This document shows, one piece after another, positions 1 to 11,761 of a DNA stretch of 64,000 bases. A program made the translations under genes and the position numbers. Origin of the DNA: Adiantum capillus-veneris. Lineage: Eukaryota; Streptophyta; Polypodiopsida; Polypodiales; Pteridaceae. The notes under the pieces were generated by a model. The model was not told the origin of the DNA and made no database searches. It was given only the letters and a program-made list of their open reading frames with translations. Position 1 is the first letter of the stretch. The number at the start of each line of letters is the position of its first letter. The stretch spans positions 136,782,108 to 136,846,107 of the forward strand of contig CM043955.1 of assembly GCA_014529385.2 (NCBI GenBank), given 5' to 3'.

Positions 1-650
1 AATGCAAGTGGATTGGAAGATCTGAAGCAGAAGGTGAAAATTGGGTGTTTTGGACTTCTTCTTGGGATAATTCATTAGTAATGTAGTTGGTTTCACCCTT
101 CTTGTATTTTATTGTGAAGGTATACCCTTGCAAGGTAGAATCAAATGTAGTAAACGACCTGAGGGGTGATGTTTATGTAAGAGGGGAATGATAGGTTGAT
201 GGTCAGTTTTGACTAAACGGTGTGATCCATGCAAGTATGGGTGTAATTTAGAAAATGCCCATAAAACAGCTAGTAATTCTTTCTCTGTGGTTGAATAGTT
301 CTACTCAATAGAGGTAGGAGATCGGCTAATGAAGGAAATTGGACGCCAACCAGCTTCCTCAATCTGCAAGAGGACAGCTCCTAAACCCTGGCTAGATGCA
401 TCTGTCTATAATAAAAAGGGCTTTTGAAAGTTGGGGTGAGCAAGGAATGTTGCTTTTAAAATAAGTTCTTTGAGCTTGTCAAAGCTTTGTTGACATGTAG
501 AAGTTCATTGATACTTTGATCCTTTTTTTGAGTAGCTGCCAAAGAGAATAGGTGATTGAGGCCATCTAAGGGAAAAATCTCAAGGAGAAGTTTGCCATCC
601 CAAGAAAACTTTGAAGGTTTTTCACATTGGAAGGAGGAGGATAATCCTAG
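1..650 (-). pseudogene. Element 1 (gypsy remnant): RNase H and RT connection region
   Basis: Read on the minus strand, this stretch encodes a degraded Ty3/gypsy RNase H. Around 420-370 the frame gives TDASSQGLGAVL, the conserved start of the RNase H fold with its catalytic Asp. It continues as EEAGWRPISFIS, then YSTTEKELLAVLWAF and a KTDHQPI segment. From about 640 to 430 it encodes the RT thumb/connection (QSFDKLKELI-type residues). Stops and frameshifts interrupt it. It follows the RT remnant at 651-1290, so the gene order is protease-RT-RNase H read leftward, and the element continues beyond the left edge. The sequence resembles chromovirus-type pol. It is an old, inactive copy. Confidence 0.75.
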
Positions 651-1290
651 ATGGCTTTTACTTTAGAAGTATCCGTCTCAATACCATTTGCAGACACAAT
701 AAAGCCTAAAAATATGAGCTTAGTTGTGCTTTCTTCAATTGGAGCTGAAATATGTGCCTTTGAATGTGTGTCAGAACTTCTCGTAGGACTTGTAGGTGTT
801 GAATACAAGTGTGAGTATGTATCAAAATATCATCAAGATATACTAAAAGAACACCTTGCTGTGGATAAAGTTTGAAAAAATGTGTTTTTGCCATGCGTTG
901 AAACATGCTTGCTGCATTTGATAGCCCAAAAGGCATGCGAGTAAACTGGCGGTGTCTGAAAAGCAGTCTTGTGAGCATCAACTAGGTCAAGGGGAATTTG
1001 TCAGTGTCCAGATGCTAAATCTAAGGAAGTGAAGTAACGTGACCTTCTTAATTGATCCAGTAGGTCATCAACACGGGGTAAGGGTACAGATTGTGAACAG
1101 TGATCTTGTTGAGCGGCTTCAACTTAATGCAAATTCTGTAAGAACCATCATCTTGGCAGACTAGAAGGGGCTCTGATGCCCATTCACTATTGGAAGGAGT
1201 AATCACTCCTTTCTCAAGCATCTCTTGGACGGCTTGGTTGATTTGTTCAATAGCGGCTAGGGAGCATCGTCGTGAGGCCATTTTAATTGG
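651..1290 (-). pseudogene. Element 1: reverse transcriptase remnant
   Basis: Minus-strand gypsy reverse transcriptase. Near 1280-1050 it encodes the fingers (EKGVITPSNSEWASEP, then a substrate-binding stretch ending in LKPLNKITVHNLYPYPV). Near 980-700 it encodes FTRMPFGLSNAASMFQR followed by the catalytic VYLDDILIHTHT box, in which the two active-site aspartates are intact. A frameshift near 1040 separates the halves. RNase H lies downstream at 1-650 and protease upstream at 1545-1790. The RT copies genomic RNA into DNA in cytoplasmic particles; this copy cannot be translated whole. Confidence 0.8.
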
Positions 1291-1544
1291 AGGTGAGTTA
1301 CTGGTGCGTATAGAGTGGTAGGCCAGTAAGACTTATCTAAGTGGTGGTTTTTTATGTGTAAATAATTAAGGAAAACATTGAAGTAAAGCACAAACATCTT
1401 TAGTACATGTGTAAACATCCACAAGTGTGTGCTGCACATGAACAAAATTTGGACCGTTTTGTGGATAAATAAATGGAATTGGGAGTGCATGTGGGATCAC
1501 CAAGTGAAGTGTATCAAATTGAAGACGATCTTTCATTTTCAGAA
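1291..1544 (-). other. Element 1: decayed protease-RT linker
   Basis: This lies between the RT fingers and the protease remnant of element 1. Short minus-strand frames exist but none is recognisable beyond expected linker sequence. No independent gene is seen. Confidence 0.4.
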
Positions 1545-1790
1545 AACCAATTGCATCCAATTGTAATTGGGAGCAACTAGCAAGGAAGAACATAAAAATC
1601 ATGAGAAACTGTATGCTGAGCAACATGAAAAGTGCAATGGGTGATTGTGCGAGAGTGGTACAATTGTTTATCATTGCCAAAGAGGACGGAAATAGGATCT
1701 GTGGTGCTAATGGGTAATTCTAGGTTCTGGACTAAAGTTTCACTAATGGAGGAAATGGTGCTACCTGTGTCAAGTAGTGCTTCATGAAGA
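1545..1790 (-). pseudogene. Element 1: retroviral-type aspartic protease remnant
   Basis: The minus strand encodes HEALLDTGSTISSISETLV followed by hydrophobic strands ending in a FYVLP segment. LLDTGST is the active-site triad of a retropepsin monomer (Asp-Thr-Gly). This protease cleaves Gag-Pol precursors. The same open frame to the right (1791-1999) has a different character: it matches the integrase C-terminal region of element 2. A fusion point between two unrelated remnants therefore lies close to 1785-1790. Confidence 0.65.
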
Positions 1791-2665
1791 AGCTCAATGT
1801 CTTCAGGCTTTCTTTCCAATTGTTGTATGTGCAATGCAAGAAGTTCTTCTCTACTCATTCCATCTTCCCATGGCAATACATTCCATGTAAGAACTACGTC
1901 TTCAATTGGCATCACAAGTTTTTGACCATACATCAATTCAACAAGCATATAGCCAGTAATCGAACTATGTGTGTTACAATCATCACATAATGCAAACAAA
2001 ACTAACCTTGGTCAGTCTCCAAGCTTACCTTCACAAGACTTAGCCAAAGATTTAATTTGTGGAGGATGCCCTCTTTCACTCTTGTCATTGCCCTCTAAGG
2101 TTTAAGCACAAGTTAAAGCTAGTTTGATGCCCATCCTAGGGAAGAACTCCCTTGCTTTGTCAACATCCAATTCTCCTATACATCTATAGTTATCTTTCCC
2201 ACACATCCATAGCATAGATCACAACTTCAAGAAGTAATTTAGATATATCTTCTATATTGTTTGTCCTCAATGCATGCCCTTCAACTTGATTAGACAAATA
2301 TTCTCTTGCAATCACCAAATACCTCATTTTCCAAAGTCCTAAAGGCATTGTGACCAAGTCCACAACCCACTTTTAATGTATGGCCAATGGATAAGTTGGA
2401 GGTAGTCCATCACAATGTCGTACATTTGAATACATTTGGCATGTCACATAAAACTCCACAAACTCGCCCACATCCTTATACATCCCTTTCCACCAATACC
2501 TATCTTTTGCTTTGGAAAATGTTGCCCATACACCTTGATGTTGTTCCTATAAACTTGCATGGAAATCCTTGATGATCTCTCAATGAGAAACCTTATCACA
2601 CACTACCTACAATAGTGTCCCACCTCTTTGTTTAGGATGCTTCCATAAGTAGCCATCTCTCAATA
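1785..2665 (-). pseudogene. Element 2 (gypsy remnant): integrase
   Basis: Minus-strand frames give, in order from about 2660 leftward, an N-terminal zinc module (RYWWKGMYKDVGEFVEF, then VTCQMYSNVRH), a catalytic-core start (KWVVDLVTMP), a core segment with LDVDKAREFFPRMGIKL and an ALN-RG stretch near 2100, and a C-terminal part with MLVELMYGQKLVMPIEDVV near 1930-1880. Frameshifts separate them. The wording recalls a gypsy group with a very distinctive pol that I know mainly from fungal and some non-flowering plant sequences. That placement is from memory and uncertain. Confidence 0.65.
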
Positions 2666-3610
2666 AGTATCCATATGATTTTCAATTTATCCTTTTAAAT
2701 TCTTGCTTGGTTCAATCATTGTATTTTTGCAAGCTACTTAAGTAGTGACCTTTCAAGAGTCATTTACCCTCATATAACTCCTCTAAACAGGACTCAATTG
2801 AAGATACACAACATGAAAAATTAATCTTCTCATGAGAAATAGTGTAAAACTTTGTGCCTAAATCATATTTCTAAACAATCATGTCCCGCTCATCTTCATA
2901 CCTTGCCCTTGACAACATATTTGCCATTCCATTGTCCTTTTCCACAATATGCTTGAACTCGAGATTCAAGGACTTTATGTAGGCTATCCGCCATAGCATA
3001 GCAATTTCAAGAGTTGAACAATTTGTAATCATTCCAAGTAGAGGAAAACAATTAGTTTCCACAACCATTGATGCCCCTATCAAGTACTCATTGGTGTCGC
3101 ACCTCAATGCTATGACCACTCCCCATAATTCCCTTTTTACTTGTGCATAATCTTGCTAGCAAGAACTCAGAACCTTGGCTCCAAACCTCACCACGTACAT
3201 TTTTCCTTCATCATCATCTTGCCTTATTTCCCATCATATCTCTATAGTACTGGTTTCACAATCTCAATGATAGGTCTTTCACATGCATAGTCTACCTTTC
3301 TCAAGGTTGGTGATGAAAGAAGTAGCTTCTTCAGCTTCCTCATGGCTTTTGTGTGCTCTTCTTCCCATTGAAACTTTTGATTCTTTCTCAAAAACCTATA
3401 AAGAGGATCTGCTACATGTGTGTAACGCTGTATCCAAATAAGATAAAAGATGTAAGCACCAAGAAATTTTTGAACTTCAGTGACATTTATGCATATTTCT
3501 TTCATGTTTTTGATTGCATCCATCTTTTTTGGACAAGGCCTTCTACCATAAGCACCACACACATGTCCCACGATCAATACTTAGTTAACTCCAAATATAA
3601 ACATATAGTA
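2666..3610 (-). pseudogene. Element 2: RNase H and RT thumb/connection
   Basis: At 3577-3242 the minus strand encodes GHVCGAYGRRPCPKKMDAI, then VQKFLGAYIFYLIWIQRY and FQWEEEHTKAMRKLKKLL. These are the RT thumb and connection with the FLG and FxW-E-E-H landmarks. At 3119-2871 it encodes the RNase H tail, including ANMLSRARYEDE, the usual A-D-x-LSR end, with Asp replaced by Asn. The catalytic start of RNase H is lost to frameshifts near 3120-3240. The 2666-2870 part holds only decayed linker to integrase. Confidence 0.65.
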
Positions 3611-3639
3611 AGATTAACTTCTTGCAACCTTGACAAAAT

Positions 3640-4280
3640 CTTCTAACAATATTTGATATGGTCTACAAACAAACTATGGAACCCCCTCAGATCCATAGCT
3701 TCATCTTTGTCTTTCTTTTCACATCCTTTAATTTGAACATCATCAAGAAATGGCATTTTGATTTGAAGTAGAAAGTCACATAGAACCTTGTTCATCCCAT
3801 TCATCATATGTGAAACTGAATTCATTGCTCCTTGAGGTAAGCTAGACATCCTTACCAGTCCCAAAGGCATTTTCATGGTTGTGAAATCTCTACTCTCAAC
3901 ATCTAGTTGAGATGTTGAAATTGACCATACCTTGAACAGAGATCTCCCATTGAGTAAATTGACCTTCCTCCAAATGCCTTAGCAAATTCATCCACATTTG
4001 GTTTTGTACCCACATTCCTCATATAGTAACTTTGTTTATAGGTTGCATGTCTTGTATAAAATGCAGGGCTCCATTTTTCTTAGGAACAATGAACCACCTG
4101 TTTGAATATGGTGTGCAATAAGCCTCCAGGATACCCATACCAATCTTACCATTAAGGACTCTATTAGTTTTGGAAAATGTGCTTTTGGAATGAAGATTGG
4201 ACACAAATTCCAAGGTACTTGAGGGATAGTGAAGATCACCATAGGCTCAACAACACTAGGATCAACACACGCCATCTTTG
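3640..4280 (-). pseudogene. Element 2: reverse transcriptase
   Basis: The minus strand at 4213-4019 encodes FSKTNRVLNGKIGMGILE followed by a VPKKNGALHFIQDMQPINK segment, the RT fingers. At 3876-3643 it encodes MKMPLGLVRMSSLPQGAMNS and then MPFLDDVQIKG, where FLDDV is the active-site box with both aspartates. The palm between them is frameshifted. It is a decayed copy belonging with the integrase at 1785-2665 and the protease near 5.1-5.5 kb. Confidence 0.65.
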
Positions 4281-5530
4281 TGATTGGAAAGCAAAAGCCT
4301 TACCATGTCTTGCAAGCATTTCTTTAAAACACTTCTTCTGTTAAAAAATCCTCACAACCAATATTTAGTTCTTTTAGACATTCCATTGTGAACTTGTGTC
4401 TAGTTGTTTTTGGATTGTGAGATATGGCTGCAAAGAATCTTGTTCTAGATTTTTCTTGCAATTTGATGGATAAAGGTACAATCATTTGTTTCACTTTCTT
4501 TTCCATAGTTTTTTACTTGGTCTCTACCCGCACATCTGGTCCTTCATCAACATTGAGATCCTTTTGATCTTCTAAAGACTCAATCACTGCATACATTTCC
4601 ATAGAGCATACTTCCACAAGTTGGATTCCATCTTTCATGCTAGAATCCATTATAGTCTCAAGCTCAAACATAGTACTTACATGACAAACTTGTTCAAAGA
4701 AACCTGAAATGCATTTACTATCCTCTATGAAACCATTTTCCTTCATGTCTCTTTGTACATTATATACATATTGTCGTGCACTTGTTTTCACATATTCAAA
4801 CTTTATAAAGAATATTGAGCTAGGATTTATTAACCACTAAAAACCTGTATAAAAACCTTCTTCTCACTTTGGGTCACGCGAGAACATTTTCCTTCTTGTA
4901 CCATAGCAATCCCACTTTACAATGGTACATAGCCAAAACCCCTTGTTTCCTTGTAGTCTTTGAACTTTGTGTTTGCCTTTGGTAGAGATTCACGAATGCT
5001 ATGATGGTTCCTCTCATGATTCTCACACACAATCAAAAATTGTTCACCTCACTTCCCATCTCTACTCTTTATTGTGAAATAAGCCAAACCATCATCCAAG
5101 ACCTTTGTTTCCATGCAAAAGGTTGTGATGTATGGTTGCCCAAGGATAAGAGGATAGGTAGACATCTCCTGCATGAATAAGTTTTGCTCATCTTTGACAT
5201 TACCAACGGTCACTTTTGCATTTAGACATGCCCCATACAGATCTCTTGATGAATTTTTTTATAGATCTAATCATCCAACCATGGTCTATGTCTATTGGCC
5301 ACTTGCCTTTCATGTACAGACATAAGATTGCCTTTCATGTACAGACTCTTGGACATAAGATTGATTTCAAAGTCATGATCCGTCAATGCAACATATGGCT
5401 CCTCAAAATCACCCACCTTGACCAAAATTTCCATTGGAGCTCTTGCCCAATGACTTTTAGAGTAGTGGTTTTTATGTGAGGCTTCATTTTCATCATCATC
5501 ATCCACAATATAACATGCATATCTCTTCCA
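4281..5530 (-). pseudogene. Element 2: protease and protease-RT linker
   Basis: At about 5450-5300 the minus strand reads KVGDFEEPYVALTDHDFEIN then LMSKSLYMKG. This is the position of the retropepsin active site, but the usual D-S/T-G is a D-H-D. Further left, at about 5210-5100, another frame gives DEQNLFMQEMSTYPLILGQP, the conserved flap/GQPY end of a retropepsin. The region from 5040 to 4281 has several short minus frames (a Lys/Glu-rich part at 4324-4506, an acidic part at 4513-4791) that look like linker. The non-standard active site is typical of a distinctive gypsy group in my memory, with DHG in functional copies. Confidence 0.55.
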
Positions 5531-6960
5531 TAAGACTCATAGCATCCTAACACATTGTCATCACATTCACTCTCTTGTACATGTACACCTTGTGCCTTCA
5601 TTGATTGTCCTTTACCCTAAGATTGTGGAGGAATATACTAAGTGAGAGTCAGCCTCTTTCTTTTTATTATATCTATAATCCTCATGAAAATCATGCTTAG
5701 CTATGCCAAGAAATTCAACCAAAGTAAACTAAACTTTACTATGCAAGATCCTTTCCTCCAATACCTGCTTTAAGTTTGTGGTAGTTTCAATGTCAGATTG
5801 TAGTCTATATGCAAGGCCTTTTGCTTTTGTTTTTCCTTGCTCTTTATTCTTTCCAATAGATGCCTCCTTCATAAGAACTTTAGAAGGAGGAGTTACTTGT
5901 TGTGAATCCCTATAAGAAGGTCTTGGATCCTTCCTTCCTCTAGCTCTTCTCTCCCACAATTTCTTCATTGTTTTGTCATTTGCAAGATAGACATGCATTG
6001 ATAAGAGTCCACCAAATTATCCCAACATGTTGTATGATGTATATAATCACCAGCTTGATGTAATACTTGTTTGTTTATCTTTCCCTTTTTGGCTAATGCC
6101 ACTACATATCGCCCACAAGCTATCAACATCCTCAAAGACATCTTGAGTAGGCTTCAAACCTTTCTTTGGGATTAGCTCCAACTCTACCCCATAGGCCGTA
6201 GCTTCCACTCTAGGGATGGCATGATTGGTCACCATATCCTTCAATCTGCATATCCCCCTTTCCAAAGCTAGTTCCTAATGGCATACCTGTCTCCCATAAA
6301 TCTCTTTTCAAAGTATCATTGAAGCTATCACAGTATCTTCTACCATGGTTTGTGCTATCACACCTTATGCATCTATGCACAAATACTTCTTTGCTTTGGG
6401 ATTTCTATCCAATAGGTTTCCTTTCTCTTCAAGCCTTGTCAGGTTTAACTTCAGTTATTGCATTCCCTTAGCATGCTCATTAAGCATAGGATTTTCACCT
6501 TTTGGACTCATAATAACAGGATTTGTCAGAACATTTGATATGATAGAGGTAGAAGTAGAACCATTCATGACCATGTTGTCTCTCCGGCATTGCCTCTTAG
6601 CAAGCAATGAGACCACATCCTCAACCTTTTTCCACTTTTTTAGACTCTATTTTGTACTCTTGTCTTCAAGAAGCAGCTCTAAATTTTCTTGGAGTTCAAG
6701 ACTTGCAGCTTGAAGGAAAAATTCAATATTTTTTCTATCTAAAGTACCTCACTCTATTCCTACTATTTGAGGATAACGGCACTCAAACTCCCTTAACACT
6801 AGCTTGAAGGGCTTTGGTTACTGACACCTCCCTTCTTTCTACAGCTTGTTGTTGCATAAACATAGTAAATGCTTGAAACATTTGCATTGTACCTTGATCA
6901 AAATGCATGCCCTGATTCTCTTGTTGATCCATAGCTTTAAGTATTTGTATTCAAAACTTT
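5531..6960 (-). pseudogene. Element 2: gag-like region
   Basis: Minus-strand short frames: 5998-5729 contains ERRARGRKDPRPSYRDS and a downstream LAYRLQSDIETTTNLKQVL stretch, a conserved segment just before protease in this gypsy group. At 6265-6047 a frame rich in charged residues ends in LKPTQDVFEDVDSLWAICSG. No zinc knuckle is visible. 6300-6960 is more decayed and has no recognisable domain. Start and end are soft limits. Confidence 0.45.
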
Positions 6961-7869
6961 GAAAGAAAGTGTTTCAACCCTAACTCCAACTACCTCGCAT
7001 CGAGTTCATCAAAAGTGTGGCAAAAATTGTGAGGTCTAGCTAGGAAGGTATGAAACATTTGGCAGTGAGAATTCTTGATGAGAGTCACAAAAACTTTGTG
7101 AAAAAATGTCTATGGAATTCATCAACCCTCTTTTTAAATATGGCTTAAGTCTAAGAGTGTTCATGACAAAAATGTCACAAAAGCACTCTTTCCTATTGTG
7201 TTTGAAATTTGCTTGTTTTTTGTAAGAAATTTTGTGATGAAAGGATCCCAAATTCAAAACCAATTTTACTTAAAAAGAGATTTTATAAATGCTTAAGTTT
7301 TAGCCATGGAACCTCAACTCTCATACCAACACAAATCCCATTCAAAACCCAAACCTCTTTCATGGAATCTTGTAGCCTTGCCCCTAATTACATAGTCCTA
7401 ACTTCAAACTATTGAAATGAAATCACGAGCTTGCACCTTAAGTTTCAGCCATGGAACCTTAACTCTCATAGAAGCACAAATATCATTCAAAACCCAAACC
7501 TCTTTCATGGAAACTTGTAGCCTTGCCCCTAATTACATAGTCATAACTTCAAACTATTGAAAGGAAATCACAAGCTTGCACCTTCACGTCAACCATTTTT
7601 TGAATTAGAAAATAATTTAGAGCTTCCATATTGAAGATAGCACACCATTTGGATGAAGGGAAACCCTAATTTACTCTCTCACAAGCTCAGATACAAGATA
7701 GTGGAGAGGCGAGACTGCACTCCACATTCATAGCGCAACCATAAAGTGAACTACACAAAAGGAAAAAATTGCAGGTTTTTGTGGTCTCAAATAGCGCATC
7801 CCAAGGAAGAGACAAGCTGATCTGGGCAAGTAACCCCCTCTACCACAAGAGAATAGAGAAATTGTTAGA
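6961..7869. other. Intervening DNA between elements 2 and A'; no gene seen
   Basis: No coding domain is recognised. The stretch holds the 145-bp tandem duplication described separately and, at 7620-7860, AT-rich sequence that may be part of an untranslated leader of element 2 or A'. LTR boundaries of either element were not found here. Confidence 0.4.
7295..7584. repeat. Tandem duplication, two 145-bp units
   Basis: Two head-to-tail units start at 7295 and 7440. Each opens with AAGTTTYAGCCATGGAACC and closes with a GCTTGCACCTT stretch. They differ at only a few positions. No coding role is seen. Confidence 0.85.
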
Positions 7870-9110
7870 TACACACATCAATAGAAACACTTGCAAATCA
7901 AAGAATGTTGCCACCACCTACGTATTACAAAGAAACAAGTGAGACCTATGAGAGAGAACTCAAGAGTGCTACTTATGCCAACAAAGGTCCTCCTTATTGG
8001 ACAAGTACATATGATTTTGTAGAGCCATTATATGGTGTACAACTAATAAACAATCATTACACAATGGATGGGAACACGCTCATGTTCATACAAAATCAAA
8101 ATTATAAATCTAGAGGTTATCCCCTTAGGTTAGGATAGCCATTGAGGGCACTACAAGCATCCCAACAAGAAGGTCGGTGCTATGAATGTGGAGGTGATCA
8201 TTGGAAAAGGTTTTTTCCACACAATGGTGAGCGTAAAAAGATTTTTTGGATTCTATGATGGATATGGAATGGATCATGTTCTTCCAAATTGTTTCAAAAA
8301 TCTTGATAACAAGAGGAAAGTGACAATGAACATCATCAAAATTTTGTCATGATCAAGTGGATAAAGATCAAGCCTATAATTCTTGTAAATGTGGTGACTA
8401 GAGCTTAAGATCAAGAAACTACAAAAACACACCTATCAAGGACAAAACAAACTGCCAGTTCAAACAAAATCTGAGAGCTTAACAGCAGTGAGGACTCCAA
8501 GAAAATCTTGGAAGGAAAAACAAGACAAAATGAAAGCAAAGAGATTGAGAATGCCTTAGAGATAGAGCTGCAACAAGCCAGAGAGCAGCTAAAACATGAA
8601 CATGAAACAAGCGATGAAGGAGTCGTGCCATCTAGAATATCATCAAGAGGACAAACTTAAAGAACGTTTAGAGGCTTTGTTACAGGCTTATGAGGTCAAA
8701 CTAAAAACCAACCAAATAGTGAAATAGAGATGGTTGACATGCCTGCATCTTGAAGTTGAGAAACAGAGACTAAAAATGTGCAAAAGGCTATTTTAGATAG
8801 CTCAAGCTCTAATGGATAAAGAGAAACCAAGCATCCCTCATTAATAAGTGTAGATCAACAAAAGGATGGGAACAAAAGGTAGTGTGACTTTCAAGTCCAC
8901 ACCTATCACTAAGATCAATATGGATCATGAGTTTTACCTTGGAGTTATACAATCTTTATATGGTGACGTAGAAACACAAGCATCGAGGGAGAATAAACAT
9001 GAAACATTGAAGACCTTGACGTATTTCAAAGGAGAGCATGAAACAAAATCAAAGGTCAAGGTAGTACCTTCTCAATGGAAGCCAATTTCAAGGATGATGG
9101 ACTAAGAGCC
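7870..9110 (+). pseudogene. Element A': 3' part of gag
   Basis: This is an old plus-strand relative of element C. It encodes a stretch ending in YTMDGNTLMFIQNQNYKSRG, matching the C segment with LDARTLMFIAHGG. It then has CYECGGDHWKRFFPH (a decayed first zinc knuckle) and, after a frameshift, DGYGMDHVLPNCFKN (second knuckle). Near 8930-9105 it has a YLGVIQSLYGDVETQ and KVKVVPSQWKPISRMMD region, matching C residues just before protease. The N-terminal half of gag is missing. Numerous stops show it is long dead. Confidence 0.7.
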
Positions 9111-9289
9111 TTCATAATTGATGTTCTCTCCTATACAATGTTCTCTCACCGTTGTTACACATTAGACCACATCTATGGAGAGAAGTGGGCTAAAACTTAG
9201 AGAAGACGGGGCTGAAAATTCCTCATCATCAAGATATTTCCTTGGATGAACAAATAGGAAAAACAACACAAGATAACCAAAGGCAAAAC

Positions 9290-9720
9290 CACTTCTTGTG
9301 AACAAGGTGGGTGATTATTGTGAAGAGAAAGAAGGAAATACCACCTTGCCAATGGAACACAAAGGGGTCAAAACAATAGCTCTATACTAGATAGAGGGGC
9401 TAGGGTGGCCATTGCCATGAAAGATATATGGGAGAAATGGGGGAGATTAGCTCTCTAAAAAATAGGAATGAAACTACAACTTGCAGATGGCTATGTAGAG
9501 AGACCAATGGGTATGTTGGAATAGTTCATAATAACCTCTTGTGGATTGAGTACGAGCATAATTTCACAATAGTGGATTTTAGCAAGAGCAACAACTCTGA
9601 TATCATTTCAAGGAGACCATTTAGTGTCAACTTAAAAAGGTACAAGATTGGGGCTATGACCATATCTACTTAAGACACAAGGAGATTATGTCAATGTGAA
9701 TCGGTGTGTAAAGGACCATA
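9290..9720 (+). pseudogene. Element A': protease remnant
   Basis: Different frames give NKVGDYCEEKEGNTTLP, then an active-site region aligned to the C protease but with stops (the Asp codon triplet near 9390 is followed by R-G-A), then IEYEHNFTIVDFSKSNN and IISRRPF near 9545-9625. The last is the decayed form of the ILGRPF flap motif of C. Order and spacing match the C protease at about 20.3-20.65 kb. Confidence 0.65.
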
Positions 9721-11303
9721 ACTATAGAGATATTATTCAAACTCTTGTAGTGGAATTTGACTAAAAAATGGTCAACATACAAGAGATGCCTTCATGGTTA
9801 CAAACCGAAGTGCATCTTTCAATGTGTGGAGCTTCTGAGTGTGAGAGCTTGGCAAGAGAAGATTGCATCTTAGGTAGACCAATTGAAGACAAAGACCTAG
9901 GAGCCATTTCCAGAGGAATTGTTTGAACCTTTTGGATAGGAACAGATACCTGCTATACTCTAGATGTATGTATGAACAAAGTAACCCCAATAAGCTTCTT
10001 TGATGACGAGAGCTATGACATAGTACCCTTCCAAATGGTGAGTGTTATCTTGAAATCGGGGTAAGCGACTGAGGACCTAGATGCTAAGAAAACTACTGGG
10101 TGCAAATGCATAGTTAATCAAATTTCCATCGGAGATCTGAAAGAAGAAAATAAGGAAGATTTTGAAGATTTTCAAGACGATGTTTTTGTAGAGATAGATA
10201 AAGAGGGTTCAGAAACAGACAAATTTGATGCACCCTCTCCCTACAAAAAAAATACACTATACAAGACCAGAAGATTGTAGTTCAGCAATCGATGCAAGCA
10301 CTTTAAGAACTCGGGACATCTTATGATGGATCTAAGAAATCCAAGCACATAGACTTAGCTAAACCAAGAGAGGAACCAAATCCAACAAACATTGTCTGAC
10401 CTCACAAAGGAGGAAGAGAAGATATTAATAGCCACGCTCAAAGAGTATAGAGATTTGTTTGCATGGCCATACAAAGACCTTAAGGGTGTAGATCTAGACA
10501 TTTGTCAACACACCATACCCATTAAGAGTGATGTAAAACCTTGCAAAGAACGTCCCTATACATATATAAAAAATTTGCAAAGAAGATAAAGGAGGAGATA
10601 GATAAGCTTAAATAAGTGAAGTTTATCTTACGAGATTGAGCACACGGATTGTGGCTTTCATCAATTGTGGTACTACACATTAAAAATGGAAAATTACAAG
10701 TATGTGTGAATTTCAAACAAGTAAATGCTGCTACTATTATGCCAATTAATGATCATGTGATCAAGTGAGTTGCAAGAAAGGAATCTTATAGATTTCTTGA
10801 TGGCTTTTTAGGCCATAACCAACTTGCTATAAAAGCAAAGGATCAACATAAAATATTCTTTGCTACAAAGTGGGGCATATTCACTTACAGAGTGATTCCA
10901 TTTGGCTTAACAAATGCACCTACCACATTCCAAAGACTGATGAGTCATGCATTTAAGGAGTATCTACTAAGAAAATTCTTAGATATTTACATGGACGACT
11001 TATGCATGAATTCTCTTGAGAATTGAGCACATAGATCACTTGAAGATGATCTTTGAGAAGTGAATAACATATTGTAACTGCTTAAATCTGGAGAAATGTG
11101 TCTTCATGGTAAGACAAGGAAAGATTCTAGGACACATCGTGTCCAAGAACAACATTTATATGGATGTTGAGAAGATTCAAGTGATTGTAGTTCTACTAAG
11201 ACCGACAAAAGTTAGGGAGGTAAAAGCCTTCATGGGCCATTGTAGATACTGTAGAAGATTCATCTATGTATGGAATCATTGCCAAACTTCTCTACTCTCT
11301 TAT
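9721..11303 (+). pseudogene. Element A': protease-RT linker and reverse transcriptase
   Basis: From 9770 to 10380 is a decayed acidic linker (for example WLQTEVHLSMCGASECESLA, parallel to WMCGASKCGSLKREE in C). From 10390 the RT begins with LKEYRDLFAWPYKDLKGVDL. The palm includes [20 protein letters not shown] and the active-site YMDDLCMNS near 10990. The thumb gives VRQGKILGHIVS and MGHCRYCRRFIY. It stops at 11303 because a hAT transposon is inserted; the same reading resumes at 41249. The gene order and many identical residues show A' is a diverged member of the C family. Confidence 0.8.
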
Positions 11304-11311
11304 CACAAAAT
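11304..11311. other. hAT target-site duplication, left copy (CACAAAAT)
   Basis: CACAAAAT lies immediately outside the left hAT end and is repeated exactly at 41249-41256 outside the right end. Eight base pairs is the length made by hAT transposases. Removing everything between rejoins the A' reverse transcriptase frame (…LYSLI before, FEWTKKCEE after). Confidence 0.9.
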
Positions 11312-11323
11312 CTAAGTTGCATT
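11312..11323. repeat. hAT left terminal inverted repeat
   Basis: CTAAGTTGCATT, the exact reverse complement of 41237-41248. It abuts the 8-bp target duplication. Confidence 0.9.
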
Positions 11324-11520
11324 TATATGCCCGTATAATGAATCTTATACGTATAAAACGTGATTAAATGTTGTATTCCCGTATAACACACGTTTAATTG
11401 CATAAATTTTTTTTTGATCAAACTATAGTTTGATCGAATTGCTAATTCATATAAAAAAGAAAACGGTACCAATAGTTCAAGCAAACTTTCATATTTCAGC
11501 TTTTCTTGATTGGTGAGAGC

Positions 11521-11757
11521 ACTTGGAGAGTACCTACAAAGCACTTAGAGAGCTACTCTAGATGATCATTCTACCATTCCTTAATTATTTTTGTTATTTT
11601 AAATTAACTTTCTATTTATGTTAACCCTATTGTGCCAACACTTGGAGAGTACTTGCAGACCACTTAGAGAGCTACCCTAGGTGATCATTTTACCAGTCTT
11701 TAATTATTTTTGTTATTCTAAATTAACTTTCTATTTTGTGCTAACCCAATTGTTGTA
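11521..11757. repeat. Tandem duplication near hAT left end (119-bp period)
   Basis: Two units start at 11521 and 11640, each opening with ACTTGGAGAGTAC and containing GATCATTYTACCA and TTAATTATTTTTGTTAT. It is internal to the hAT and non-coding. Confidence 0.85.
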
Positions 11758-11761
11758 GAGC

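Noticed and set aside
10522-10716. Minus-strand frames opposite the A' RT
   Set aside because: Shadow of the plus-strand RT reading, which has clear homology to element C.
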